Shown here piece after piece: positions 45,839 through 57,689 of a stretch of 64,000 nucleotides of DNA (its first letter is position 1; every line of letters begins with the position of its first letter). The position numbers and the translations under genes are program-made. The stretch is from assembly GCF_026914185.1 (NCBI RefSeq), contig NC_070572.1:4340001-4404000 (forward strand), written 5' to 3'. The notes below the pieces were generated by a model that worked only from the letters and a program-made list of their open reading frames with translations, ran no database searches and was not told where the DNA came from. Origin of the DNA: Puccinia triticina. Its lineage: Eukaryota > Basidiomycota > Pucciniomycetes > Pucciniales > Pucciniaceae.

Positions 45839-46474
45839 ATGTCTATTGAATGGTGGAAGATCAAAACAACGGACAAGTTACTGGTGGCGCGGGCAGAGCA
45901 GCTACTGCAGCGGGAATCCATGATTGTGAAAGCAGTCAAGCATTTTCAGGAAAGCCGGTCTAAGGCGGTACGTTATTGGGATCGTTGATGCGCAAGCCAG
46001 ATTCAAGATGCTTTGCACAAGGGTGATTTGGTGCTGTTGTATAACCGGAGTTTGGAGTCGCAATGGGGCAAGTTGTTTGCCAATCAATGGAACGGGCCGT
46101 ATTGCATGGTTTTGCAGTTTCTGGGCGGCAGTTATCAGCTGGAGGAATTAGACAGAACTCTGCTAACCCGGCGAGCGGCAGAGGCTCACATCAAGCGGTT
46201 CTATGCGTGGGGCACGACGAAGTTTGACCAAACAGCGGAGTCGGACAATTTGGAAGAAGAGATCCTTGTGCCAGCAGACAACAAATTATCGGACAGCAAA
46301 GAGAGCGCTTTGGATGGTTCAGACGGAGGCGGTTCAACAAGCGGTGATGAGGCTTCACACTTGGAGGGCAACGCGCCGGAGGTTCCGGTGTTAAGGAGGA
46401 GTTGCAGGCTGGCAGAGCCTGCTGGGGACAGCGGTCCAAAGCTGGGGGCGGGGCGTGGCGGCGGCCGTAGTTGA
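45839..46474 (+). pseudogene. Ty3/Gypsy polyprotein, C-terminal end
   Basis: Reads IEWWKIKTTDKLLVARAEQL, then GDLVLLYNRSLESQWGKLFA, NQWNGPYCMV, GSYQLEELD and AHIKRFYAW, the C-terminal part of a Gypsy integrase, followed by a Glu/Ser/Gly-rich tail. One in-frame TGA at 45986-45988 interrupts it; everything else to the stop at 46474 is open. Protease, reverse transcriptase and the integrase core are missing. LTR-like sequence follows directly. Confidence 0.75.
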
Positions 46475-47371
46475 TAAGTGATTAATTGGTGAGGGGGTGC
46501 ACTAGCTGGTCTACAGCTGGAGATACTAGCCACCCCAGAATGTTTGCTACCCTATAGAGTTTGGTTTCTTTTGTTATACGTTTCACTGGCTTGTTGTCTA
46601 TCTGTATTATAGGAGCGGGGTGTGGGGATTTTAAGACAAAATCCTACTGGGGCGGACCAGGTACCTTGCCGCGTTTTTCAGGATCAGTTTCTCTTGGATT
46701 GCGGATGAGTTTCTCTCTACTCTGGATTGGTTTTTTTTTTCTTCTTACGGTATTTATGGCGGAAACGGGTTTCTATACAATGGATTGGCTTTTCCTTACG
46801 GGTTATGCGTCTCAGGGTTCTCTACGGTTTTTTACAAAAAAAAAGAAGGATAAAATATAAAAAGATGAAGTGCAGGGGCAAGTGGTTCTCATTCTAGGGT
46901 GGTCCAGGCACTTCTTACGGCGTTTGTTTTGTTTTTTGGAGTATCTTTAGCTCACTTTTTGCTCTCTCTTGTATGGGTACTCGCAGGATAAGACACATGT
47001 ATATTTCCTCAGGGAAACCCCGCACGGGGTATAAATAGTCTATATACAACAATAGAGTGAAAGAGACAATTGGAGTTTAAGAGGAAAGGAATCTATCAGG
47101 TGTCTGGTTTGGAGGAGGGACCGTCTTCTGGCATTCCCGCGGACTTGTAAAGCCCGCCCGCACCGCGCACTTCACAAACCTTTCACAAGCCCAACTCAGA
47201 TCCATATAGCCACTGTTTCTTTCATTCCTAGCTCAGCGGAGACCAACCCCGTACTGATATGTCTGCCTGAGCTAGGTAAGCTATCTCATCTTCTCTTTCT
47301 CTGTTCCCTTCTGTTGTATTTAGGAGAGACCGACCCCGTACTGATATGTCTCCCTGAGCTAGTGCAATAAA
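46475..47371 (+). repeat. LTR-like sequence after the Gypsy end
   Basis: A TATA-like GGGGTATAAATAGTC at 47025-47040 and an internal duplication of a block containing CCCCGTACTGATATGTC (47249 and 47335) are seen. TTGGCATCAGAATCC at 47373 looks like a tRNA primer-binding site. Position suggests a 3' LTR, but the primer-site-like sequence would fit a 5' LTR. Ends were not fixed. Confidence 0.4.
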
Positions 47372-47524
47372 GCCCAATGTTGGCATCAGAATCCTCGAGA
47401 CCATGGTCTCCCTGTGTGCCAACCCCCCTAGCCCAGTGAAGAGCTTCCAGCTCCCACAGGACTCCAAAGGGTGGAACAAGGATTGTTGGGGGTGGTGGTC
47501 GCCAATTCTTGCGCAGGCCACGAT

Positions 47525-48910
47525 TCAAGCGATTTTGGTTTGTTTGTTGTACGGGACAAGGATGGCGCGGGACAGAGTATTGATGAGATCATGGTGAATC
47601 ATGAACAAAACCGCCAGGATTTGTCGGCGGCGGTGAGCGGAGATTGCGGTCTGCGGAAGAAGCGACATGAGGAGGTCCTGCTGGCGGACGACGATAGTGA
47701 GGACTTTGGCATAAGGGAATATGAAGACTTTGTTGTTGGGCGCGTCCGGGAAGTGGTTGGAGAGGCGCGCGGTGATTAGTTCCAAGAGGGTATTGACGTC
47801 TGAATGTGGAAGTTCCTGGGTAGACTGGAGCATGCAGGCAATCTCATTGTTGGTAAATGAAGGAGCCACAGGTGGCGCTGCTTTGGAGTGGTGTCCATGG
47901 CGTTGGAAGCTGCAGGTGGAACTGAATCCGCGGCGGGGTTTTCTGCAGCAGGAATAGCGGGCTCAGGAACTGCGTTGGAGTTCACGTCAGCCATGGTCAA
48001 GTCCAGGACTGGGGCTGGGAACACGGAGTTCTAGTCAGCATGGGCTGGGCGCAGCAAGCAGAAAATAATAGACTTACGGTCCGGACTGAAGCGGCAACGC
48101 AGAGGAGATCTGGAGACCGAAACGCTGAGCCCAACGGTGTGAATAGGAGACCGAGCTCGGGATTCAGAGCCATTGGTTCCGAAGCGGCGGTGGGGAGGGG
48201 AGCGGGATCTGGATCGGCGGTCCGCTCGGTGGCGCAGAAGGGAGAGGGGGGCGGTTGGAGTTAAGGCCCGGGGTCAACGATCAGAGGGGGCCATAGCTCC
48301 GGGTGTCATACGTGCAAGTAGAGCATTCGGAGCGATCGGAGTTCCCTGACCAGAGGGATTGGCGGAGGGCATGGGCTCGCGGCGGGCTGGCTGGGCGGAG
48401 GAGGGTTTTGGGGTCCAGGGGACGGCGAGGGTGGCGGACCAGAGGCACTAGCAGCGGTGCAACAAGGAAGTCAATCGTCAAAGAGAGGCTGGTTAACTCC
48501 GTACCTCTCTTTCCACGAGTGGACCGCGGCTTTCCAGGCGGCGGCGGACGCAAAGTTGGCGCGAGCCGGAGGAGGAGACGAAAGGTCGCGGGCGGCGCAC
48601 TCGGGGGAAGGGGTGCAAGATGGCACAGAGATGGGCTCGGAGTCTTGTCCACAACGGCAATGGTTATCGCGCGGAGGCAATGGGTTGCGGCGGTGTTTTC
48701 CGTGCGTGTTGGAGTTATCCTTGGAGGTAGAGGGGCAAGGAGGAGTGGGAGTGCGGTTACCAGAGGGGCTGCCGCGGGGTTTTCTAGGTCGACCGCCAGC
48801 AGAGGACGTCACGTCCAAGCACTGGATGCGCAACAGCTATTGCATGCACGTCTGGGGATCGGGCAGATGCAGGGGATTCTGCGGTTGATACAGGATTTGC
48901 AGGGTGCCAT
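47525..48910 (-). pseudogene. rust-type Cys-rich repeated protein, damaged
   Basis: From an ATG at 48910 the minus strand reads MAPCKSCINRRIPCICPIPR and RACNSCCASS, a Cys-rich head typical of repeated proteins I associate with rust transposons, followed in another frame by a Ser/Pro-rich segment to 48471. A second block, 48024-47525, reads MADVNSNAVPEPAIPAA then, after a frame change near 47870, ELPHSDVNTLLELITARLSN, VLTIVVRQQDLLMSLLP and RRRQILAVLFMIHHDL. It could be a gag-like gene. Frame changes make it a likely pseudogene. Confidence 0.4.
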
Positions 48911-48944
48911 GGTGGGAGGGTACACGGCGGACGCAAAACTCTGA

Positions 48945-50251
48945 AGGATGTCCGAATAATATTTGGAGATCCTTCGAAGTTCCCGCCAGTACACCATGGG
49001 TGAAGCGCGTCGAAATTATTTCGATCGCCCACCAAAATGCTTTCGGTTGGCCCGCCTGCAAGGGCGGACCGTCCATTGACGGTCGGCGATTCTCCAGAAA
49101 GGAATCCAGCGGTTTACTGGATGGGATTCCAAATTTATTTCGGATTGCCAACCCCATTCCGAATTGCTTTCGATGGCTATTCGGAATGGTGACGGGTTGG
49201 CGCGGGCTGCTGAAGGCACGAAAATGCGAGTGGGCAACTGGTCAAACAAAAGGGGGGATCAAACCAGCACCATCTGGCTGATCCACCCCACAGGAGCTGC
49301 TTGACCACTATGCTAGACACACCATGCAGTCAGGGGTGTGATTAGTGGATATAAGGCTGCATTTGTGGGGCTTGCCCGGTCGTATACAAAACTATTCCGG
49401 GGAAAATCCAGGAAAAAAACCGGAATGAGATTCCGGTCTGTTTCCTGGAATGAAGTCAAATGAATTCCGACTTCATTCCGGCGCGGACCCATCTTTTCAG
49501 GTTTGGGTTTAACCCAAATTGCGATCGGAATGATTCTGGTCCTTCGACCACACCGGAAGCATTCCGATCGCTTTTTGGTTTTTCTTGCCCTCCAGTATTT
49601 TTACTGGATTCAAACTTTAAAACTTCACCTCGGACCTTGGTCCACAGCAGAAACAAAGGCCCTCCGAAGGGGGATGTTGAATGTACTCCGAATGCGCTTC
49701 GGAGTACCTCCGGAGGAAAGCTCCTTCAACTCTCCTCCAAAGGGAATCTTTGAAGTAAATTCAAATATATTCCGAAGGGCCTCCGAAGTGGTTAGACTTC
49801 GAAGTTTCTTCGATTGCCGCCTTCGAATGCTCTCCAAATGGTTTGAAGGGCACATTCGAAGGAACTTCAAAGTTCCTTCGGAGTCGGCTCAGCCAGTGGG
49901 CCGGGTTTGCCTGGGTTGCTTGTTGGAACGGGCCGCCCGGCCAGATTCACACACAGGCTGCCCATTCAGGTTGGGTCATTTGCCGCCGCCCGTTTGGCAT
50001 TGGATAGCTCGCATCTTTGCGGGCAAGCCACAAACGGCTCCCAGTGCTCACAGGGCCCCTGAAGGGGCACCCCTTACTTGTAGATAGCAATAAATAAAAA
50101 TAATTGCATCATGTCTTATCATACATGCTATAGGACGGGGGAGAGGAAGGAGGAGAGAAGAAGGAGGCGGGGAGAAGAAGGAGGAGGAGGGGAGAAGAAG
50201 AAGGAGGTGAGAAGAAGGGGGAGGTGAGAAGAAGGGGGAGGAGAGAAATAC
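48945..50251. repeat. CCTTCGGAGG-type inverted repeat cluster and purine tract
   Basis: From about 49455 to 49900 CGGAAT/ATTCCG and CTTCGGAG/CTCCGAAG words alternate in orientation, similar to the clusters at 52575-52830 and 53498-53700. 50131-50250 on the plus strand is almost pure A and G. No gene supported. Confidence 0.5.
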
Positions 50252-51755
50252 TTAAGGTAGTTCAAGATCTACCTCTTGGTTGCCCCGGTCTTGATTGATG
50301 ACCGCCACGCGCGCCTGAATTTCTTCTTCGGAGTGAGGTTGTTGTTTGTCTTCTTCTTGTTCTGCATCTTTGGCCGTCTTTTTGCTGTCCCAGACGGCTT
50401 TGTCAAGTCTGTATATCAGTTGAGCGTATGCAACTCCGTAGGTTGTCAATTTCCTTCGGAGTCTGGCTAGGTCCTCGTCTATGTCATCCCAGAACAAGAT
50501 TTGCCTCGAGGTGGATTGGCGGCAATGATTGATGCGGTTAAAGTTCGCCATGAATCGCAAGTAACACAAGCAAAACTTGGCGCCAGTATTGAGGACCGAG
50601 TGGATTTTTTCATTGCCAAGCCTTTTGAAATCCGGATGGAATCCGCCGTATACGTTGGAAATGAGTTTGTAAAGGTTGGGGACCACGGCGGGCGTGCCGG
50701 ACCCGCTCAATTTAACCTTGATGAGCACCGCAAGCGCCGTTTTTTTCTTGTTTGACTGTTTCAGCAACAAGTTTCTCCAACTCGATGTCGGAGAAGTTTG
50801 CGGTTAAATTCGTGACTTGAAACTTGGCTGATGCACCTTCAATCTCAGCCTGAGGCGGCAGAGAGCGTCAGCGCAATTCAATAGTACAAAACATGAAGAT
50901 GAAATAAATAGCATACCATTACTTTGCTGACAGGGGTCTCCAACACACGCAACCAACGAGTTGCCCGGCTACCGTAAGAATGGATATTCGGGTCAAGTAA
51001 GACCCGCCGAGCTGCGTTGCAGAGGTAAGTTTTGAATCCTTGACTGAATTCACTCCTCTCTTCGCCTATCATGGGTGGCAGAGTGGGATGGGCACCGTTA
51101 TGTAGGGCCAAGAGGAGGATAGCCATGTTGCGGGCCTCGGGGGTCATCTGCTACAACTGATTAGCTCCAGCAATTGCAGCCGGCCATATGAATTGGTGTT
51201 TTACTCACCTGAAACAGGGGCTGGGCCCGTCTAATCAAGTCGTCACTGAGAGCAAACGTCGCATCAATAGATGCAAGGGCTCTCTGCATCTGCTGAAGGT
51301 CTTCTTGGGTGGGGGGGGAGCGCCCCTGCGGTACTCAATTGGGATGAAGGACTCACTCCTGGGTTGGTGCTGCTTGGAGACCATGGGCGGCCTCCCGGCA
51401 ACGCAGAATCGCGCATTGGGGTTGTTGGGGAGGCCAGGTCGTTCCCGAGGGGGCCGCCGGTGTTCTGTCCAAGGGGGCTGGAGGCAGGGCTTCCAATCAG
51501 TCCGCCGGGGGTCTGTCCGTGCGGGGCAGAGGCAGTACTTCCGCCTCCGGGGCCAGCGGGGTTCTGTCCGTGGGGGCCGCCGGGGTTCTGTCCGTGGGGG
51601 CCACCGGGGAAGTTCTGCCAGGAAAAGTTGTACATGTTGGGGGCAATGCCTTCAAAGCCGGCGGAGTTGATTGGGTTCCCCGGGTCGGTCCCCAACGGGT
51701 TGTAACTTCCCTTGAATTGGTCCCAACTATGATCGCCTGTGAGGGGCTGAGACAT
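50252..51755 (-). pseudogene. rust-type repeated hypothetical protein, nearly full length
   Basis: ATG at 51755 starts MSQPLTGDHSWDQF and a Gly/Pro/Asn-rich stretch with repeats of GGPHGQNP. After a frame change in a C8 run (51311-51318) come EDLQQMQRALASIDATFALS and IRRAQPLFQ (GTGAGT donor), MTPEARNMAILLLALHNGAH, then a further exon with ANFSDIELEKLVAETVKQ. A second frame change in an A7 run (50740-50746) leads to PNLYKLISNVYGGFHPDFKR and a charged tail ending DLELP. The core (TFALS, AxLLLALHxG, SQW-less LNxxxR) matches the repeated family I associate with rusts. Function unknown. Both frame changes are single bases in homopolymers, so it could be an intact gene with sequence errors. Confidence 0.6.
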
Positions 51756-52574
51756 CCTGTTGTCAAATAAGTACTGGGTAGACGGTGATCAGTATGATGT
51801 TTGGGTGTTTGGAGACAACAATCGCAATGGGGCAGTGACTCACTTAGGCGGAGAGGGGCGCTGATCGGGGTCGGTGATCAGTTTCAAAGGTATTGGGGGA
51901 AGCAAGGGGTGTTGCTTGGCGACTTACTTAGGCAGACGGAGAGGGGCGCTGACCGGAGTTGGTGATCCGGTTCAAACGGTTTCTGGTCGGTAGGTGATGA
52001 GGCGAGGTTGCGGTCTGGACAAGATTGGGGTATTGTCTGGTCGAGATATCAGGGGAGGCAACCGAGTCCGATGGAGTCGGACTCGACTCGCTTGCAGGGG
52101 TGCTGTGGGCTGCGGGAGTGGAGCCAGCCGCACTAAGTCCGCTGTGCCTCCCTCATCAAGGGCCTTGCATTTGTTATAAATTCAAGCCCCATCCAGCCAA
52201 ATACCTTTAATTTGGTCTCACCCACAATTTTCCTGATTATTTACCCATCCACATCCACAAGAAATTTTGGGGCATATAAATTTTCTTTCTATCCTAAAGA
52301 TAAATTCAACCCATCTCAATATACTTAAGCATAACATTAAGCTTAAGTATAAAATGTTATAAAATTAACCCATCCAAGTTAATTTTGGCAACTTCTGATA
52401 GATGACACCACAAAGCCCTTGGGGTTGGCCAGCAGGCCCCCCAAACATCTACCCAGGTATGATTTTCATCATATCATATTGATTAGTATCTGCTTTGAAT
52501 TGCTTTGAATAATGTTATCCACTGGGTATTTCCTTTTTTGCTGAATGTGATTTTGTGGTTTAATCATTCCCAGG
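51756..52574. other. 5' flank of the rust-type gene, no gene recognised
   Basis: 51780-51990 contains two tandem pieces with GGCGGAGAGGGGCGCTGA. The rest is AT-rich with no supported gene. Confidence 0.4.
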
Positions 52575-52850
52575 TTTTCAGTCGGAGGACATTTGGAGGC
52601 CCTTTGGATGTTATCCACTCCAAAGGGCCTCCGGATGACCTCCCAAGGATTTTTGGAGGACATCCGGAGGCCCTTCGGATGTGATCCTCTCCAAAGGGTC
52701 TCTGAATGACCTCCCGAGGACATTTGGAGGCCCTTTGGATGTTATCCACTCCAAAGGGCCTCCGGATGACCTCCCAAGGATTTTCGGAGGACATCCGGAG
52801 GCCCTTTGGATGTGGTCAGGACCCAGGAAAGCCCCTATGGAACACAGTAA
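52575..52850 (-). repeat. GGAGGCCCTTTGGATG repeat cluster, left arm
   Basis: Tandem, alternately inverted units built from GGACATTTGGAGGCCC and CTCCAAAGGGCCTCC. It ends in CCAGGAAAGCCCCTATGG, the inverted counterpart of 53475-53492. With 53463-53700 it forms arms around an AT- and C-rich centre. Confidence 0.7.
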
Positions 52851-53462
52851 CCAAAATGTATGATTTTTTTGTCAAAAAACAAAAAACCTATGCACCCCAG
52901 ATGTATGAATGGTCATTTTGGCTGGTAAAGGTACTCACCTCAATTGTATGAATTTTTTCTGAGGGCAAGGGGGGTAGTAACCAAAAATGTATGAGAATCA
53001 GGGGCTCAAGCTAAGGTTGAAATCCTTGTCTCTAATGATTTTTCAGTCTGAATCAAGTCTACAGTTCTACATAGGCTGGAGCGGTACCACACTCACCTAC
53101 CCTCCGGCTGCGGCTCCAGTACCACCGCCACAAGTATATACAAAGTATATCAATCCACCTCCCCCTGTGCCACCCAATCAATCAACAGGTTGCATCCCAC
53201 TTTCTGTCCTTCTTATTAACCCTGCCCAAGTGACCCCATTCCCCCCCCCTCAACAGTTAAAGCAGTCTGGTTCCCAGTTTTTTTCTTTTCTTGCCCCCCC
53301 TCTCCACCCCCCCCCCCCCCCTTGGCAGCAGCATCAATGCTGCCCAAAAAAACGTAGGCACAAAATTTGTATGAATTTTTAGACCAAGCTCTGAACCTAC
53401 ACACAAAACGTGTATGAATGAGCTCCAAAAATGTATGAATTTTTCAAAAATATGGGAATTCA
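52851..53462. other. centre between the two GGAGGCCC arms
   Basis: Contains ATGTATGA words, a C-rich stretch with a C12-like run near 53310-53322, and no gene. 52851-52945 also occurs inverted at 9956-10060. Confidence 0.5.
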
Positions 53463-53700
53463 GGTTACTGTGTTCCATAGGGGCTTTCCTGGGTCCTATG
53501 TGGTCCTCTCCGAAGGGTCTCCAAATGACCTCCCAAGGACATTCGGAGGACATTTGGAGGCCCTTTGGATGTTATCCACTCCGAAGGGTCTCCAAATGAC
53601 CTCCCGAGGACATTCGGAGGACATCCGGAGGCCCTTCGGAGTGGATAACATCCGAAGGGCCTCCGAATGACCTCTGAATGTCCTTGGGAGGCCAGGGTTC
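53463..53700 (+). repeat. GGAGGCCCTTTGGATG repeat cluster, right arm
   Basis: Starts GTTACTGTGTTCCATAGGGG and continues with the same alternating units as the left arm. The two arms suggest a long-TIR element, but no target duplication was found. Confidence 0.65.
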
Positions 53701-54209
53701 CACCTCCGAAGGCCCTTCGAAGTGGTATTGATCCGGTCCAACCCGCTGGTCGGACGGATATTTCTGTCACATTCGAATGCACTTCGAAGTTTTTGCCGCA
53801 ACTTCGGAGAAATTTCAGAGAAACTTTGGAGAATGTGCGAAGGACGTCGACTTTGGAGGTCCTCCAAATTAAATCCCCCACTTCAAAGGTTTTTCGGAGA
53901 AAAACCTTAAAAGTGCGTCCGCCGTGTAAGGATCAAGTGAAGGGGTGGGAGTGTTGGAGTGAAGTGTGGGAAGATCCTGGGGGCAGGACTTCAAAACTGG
54001 GGTGGATGTGGTGGTATAAATAGGTGGGCCGTCAGAGAATGCTCACAAAGCAGCATGGACGGAAAGCGCGGGCGGCTGAGCTCATCGGAAAGCTTGTGCA
54101 TTCCTGAGAGAGGAGAAAAGCATGCAGCTTATATGCTGCTGAGGTAAGCTTGAATGTACGGCCAAACAAAAGCACACTGTGATGAACAAAAGTGGTCACT
54201 GCGTAAAAA
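53701..54209. other. no gene recognised
   Basis: CTTCGGA/TCCGAAG words continue to about 53900. The remainder is unique-looking, GC-moderate DNA. Confidence 0.4.
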
Positions 54210-54355
54210 TGTCAGGACCCCGCCGCTCCAAGATGATTCCCAGGTAAAGTCAGGTGATCTGGAGAAACTCTGCTCCACAGCTCCGCCGCGTTGTAGGGCT
54301 CTGAGTGGGATAAATAAAGTAAAGTACGTAAAATAATCTAGCTCCGCAAAAGTAA
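54210..54355 (+). repeat. LTR-like sequence, copy B, first part
   Basis: TGTCAGGACCCC..GCTCCAAGATG matches copy A at 3592. It stops at AAAAGTAA where the nested element begins and resumes at 58004 after the duplicated AAAAGTAA. Confidence 0.5.
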
Positions 54356-55335
54356 GGGGCAGGCTAAATCCACACCAAAAAATTACTTCATCCACTCCAA
54401 AAATGGAGTGAACAGTAGTCCACTCCAACTTTCATTGGAGTGACCCATAGTCTACTCCAAATTTTGTTGGAGTGAACAAAATTACACTCCAAAAAAGCCT
54501 GTTTTTTGGAGTGGAATTAAGATGCACTCCAAAAATTTTGGAGTAAACCCAATTCCACTCCAAAAATATTTTCTCTAAGGTAAAATGATTCATTTTTTTT
54601 TGGAGTGCACAGATTTTCACTCCAAATTTATTGGAGTGTTTTTCAACAGTATTGCAGTAAAAGAAGTCAGGGTTCTTAAAGAGGAATGAAACCTTATGTC
54701 AGCATCATATGTGTATTTGAAATACATCAAAAATGATGTATGTAAGATGTTTTCAGTTTCTACAATGACTAAAACCTGAACCAGAAATAAATTCAAGGGG
54801 ATTAAATTTGGTTGGTTCATGTCACCTGCCTACTACTGCCCTAAAGTTTTCCTGGTACTCCACCCCAAGAACTTGGAATATACATTTTTCAAAGTTACAT
54901 GCAAGTTTCAATTGTACAGATTTAAAATTGCATTTTTTTTAAATTTGAGAAACCTTAATCCACTTCAATAAATTTGGAATGAACATCTGTGCACTCCAAA
55001 AAAAAATGAGAAAAAAATTGCTTGGAAAAAATATTTTTGGAGTGGAATTGGGTTTACTCCAAAAAACAGGCTTTTTTGGAGTGTAAATTTGTTCACTCCA
55101 ACAAAATTTGGAGTAGACTATGGGTCACTCCAATGAAAGTTGGAGTGGACTACTGTTCACTCCATTTTTGGAGTGGATGAAGTAATTTTTTGGTGTGGAT
55201 TTAGCCTGCCCCTTTAAAATACATCAAAAATGATGTATGTACAATTCTTTCAGTTTCTACAATGACTAAAACCTTCACCAGAAATAAATTTGGGGGGATT
55301 CAATTAGGTTGATTCATGTAACCTGCATACTACTG

Positions 55336-56179
55336 GGGGAGATGAATCTAGCCTAAGCAATTCTGCTTTAGTAGAATCACCATGGTTATGTACACACAAA
55401 AAAAAGGTCAAGTACGTGTGCTGACCATCTCAGGTGCCCACCCTCCCACCCAGCCGCGGGCGGATCTCATCCAGTATGACCGATACCAATCGCCGGCGTG
55501 GGTATTGGTCCTACTGGAATGGACCAGAATGGCCGGAACAAAATGTCCATTGAGGGGAGTAGTTTGATCCCCTCTCGATGACCGGTCGGGGTCGGCCATC
55601 AAAGGCTTGGTGAGTTGTTCTTGAAGGCCGGATGGCAGGTCGCGAAGGGAGTGTGTACCTGACGATGATCAAGAGGAGATTCACACTCCCCTCAATGGCT
55701 GGAATAGACGGGCCATCAATGGGAGTGTGTACACCCTCTTGATGGCCGGCTATCGAGGAGTGTGTTGCTCTCGATGACCCCAGCCATTGAGAGGACATTT
55801 CGCACTCCTTTCAATGGCCAGATGTACGAGAAAGTAGAATATACGCACCCGGCATCAAGAGTTCTGCCTTGATGACCGGTACGGACCAGCTACCCGGCCA
55901 TCAAGCGTGATCACCGATCTATGCTGACACATGTAGATGAGCGCCAAGCGGTACAACCGGCCACAGGGAGGGGGAACACACAACTCCCCTTGATGTCCAG
56001 GTCGTTCTGGTCATTGAGCCTCAATGACTGGTCCGTTCCAGCAGTTAAAGCACCCGCTTCCCGGGGAGGCTACTCGGCATGTTGGTCGCTTTTTTTTGTT
56101 GCACTTTTTTTTTGCTGTTGTTGCAAATCCACAACCAAATTATATTGGTGATCTTTGTTTAGGCCACATTCAGGTTCGC
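55336..56179. mobile_element. nested TIR element X with about 10-bp target duplication
   Basis: CATACTACTG occurs on both sides (55326-55335 and 56180-56189) and once in the uninterrupted sister sequence near 54830. Ends GGGGAGATGAATCTAGCCTA and, inverted, GCGAACCTGAATGTGGCCTA are imperfect inverted repeats. 55570-56040 contains GACCGGTCAT-type units. The exact duplication length (8-10) cannot be fixed. Confidence 0.7.
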
Positions 56180-56290
56180 CATACTACTGCTATAAATTTT
56201 TCCTGGTACTTGATCCCAAGAACTTGGAATATACATTTTTCAAAGTTACAAGTTTTGATTATACAGATTCAAAATTGCATTTTTTTTAAA

Positions 56291-57689
56291 CGGACTTACT
56301 TCGCGCACTGCAAGAAACTCTTCGCGCACTGTGGGAGTCGTCGTCTCGACGTCCCGCCCCCAGTGCGCGCTTTCGCCACGGCTCTTCGCGCACTGTGCAT
56401 TCCCCCAAAAAAACTGCTTGCATTTCTTGAGATATTTTTTGATGAATCAATAGAATGACTTTTTATGATCCCCCTAAAAAGTAATCAAGTCATTTAGGGG
56501 TCTCCTTGAGCCTAGAGAAAATTGACATGAAAAAATCATATTTTAACGCGGCAGAGACCAGTAATACCGCTTCCTGTGCCCCAGTAGCCCCAAAAATTTC
56601 ACAGTATCATGGTACATGTGCAAATTCATGACCTGATAATTTTCAGAATTTTCACCAGCTTTCCTTGAGCCCAAATAGGTATTGTGTTTATTATTTTGCG
56701 TATATGTATAACTTTTTTGTTACACACAACAAAGGTGCAAAATTTTGAGAGCACAGAGAAATATGCTTCAAATTAATTCCCTGAAATTCCTAGCAATAGT
56801 GTGTCATTATAAAATGAGATATAAGGGGTGCGCAGCAGGCTTAGTAGGAAAATTACTGCTAACTGTATAGCTTTTTTGTTACACACCCAAGCAGTCCCAA
56901 AATTTGGGCAATTTTTTCATTGTGGATATTCTCCGCGCCATAAATTTCTTGGCAATAGTGTGTCATGATAACATGAGATATAGGGGTGTGCGGCGGGCTT
57001 AGTAGGAAAATGGCGGCTACATGTATAGATTTTTTGTTACACGCTGAAACAGTCTGAAATTTTCAGGAATGTTTCAATTTTGCATATTATCCGCGCCATA
57101 AAGCTCTTAGCAATAGTGTGTCATTAAAACATGAGATAAGTTAGCAGTCATTTTCCAACTAAGCCCGCCGCACTACATCTCATGTTATCATGACACACTA
57201 TTGCCAAGAAATTTATGGCGCGGAGAATATCCACAATGAAAAAATTGCCCAAATTTTGGGACTGCTTGGGTGTGTAACAAAAAAGCTATACAGTTAGCAG
57301 TAATTTTCCTACTAAGCCTGCCGCACACCCCTTATATCTCTGGGAAAAATTCTGAAAATTATCAGGTCATGAATTTGCACATGTACCATGATACTGTGAA
57401 ATTTTTGGGGCTACTGGCCGGGCACAGGAAGCGATATTACAGGTCCCTGCCACGTTAAAATATGATTTTTTCATGTCAATTTTCTCTAGGCTCAAGGAGA
57501 CCCCTAAATGACTTGATTATTTTTTAGGGGGATCATAAAAAGCCATTCTATTGATTCATCAAAAAATATCTCAAGAAATGCAAGCCGTTTTTTTGGCGGA
57601 AAATGCAGTGCGCGAAGAGCCGTGGCAGAAGCGCGCACTGGGGGCTGGACGTCAAGACGACAACCCCCACAGTGTGCGAAGTAAGTCCG
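56291..57689. mobile_element. nested fold-back element Y, 8-bp target duplication
   Basis: Ends CGGACTTACTTCGCGCACTG and its inverted partner; TTTTTAAA flanks both sides (56283-56290 and 57690-57697). The two halves are inverted copies over several hundred bp, with a stretch near 56660-56820 missing from the right half. The terminal 120 bp holds GCGCACTG repeats in alternating directions. The uninterrupted target is visible in the sister sequence near 54940. Confidence 0.85.

Noticed and set aside
46475..47371. a defined Gypsy LTR
   Set aside because: Promoter-like and primer-site-like sequence is present, but no TG...CA ends, second copy or duplication could be placed, so it is reported only as LTR-like.
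48303..48944. 213-codon Gly/Arg-rich plus-strand frame
   Set aside because: It is the shadow of a GC-rich region whose minus strand has the Cys-rich rust-type reading; the composition is low-complexity.
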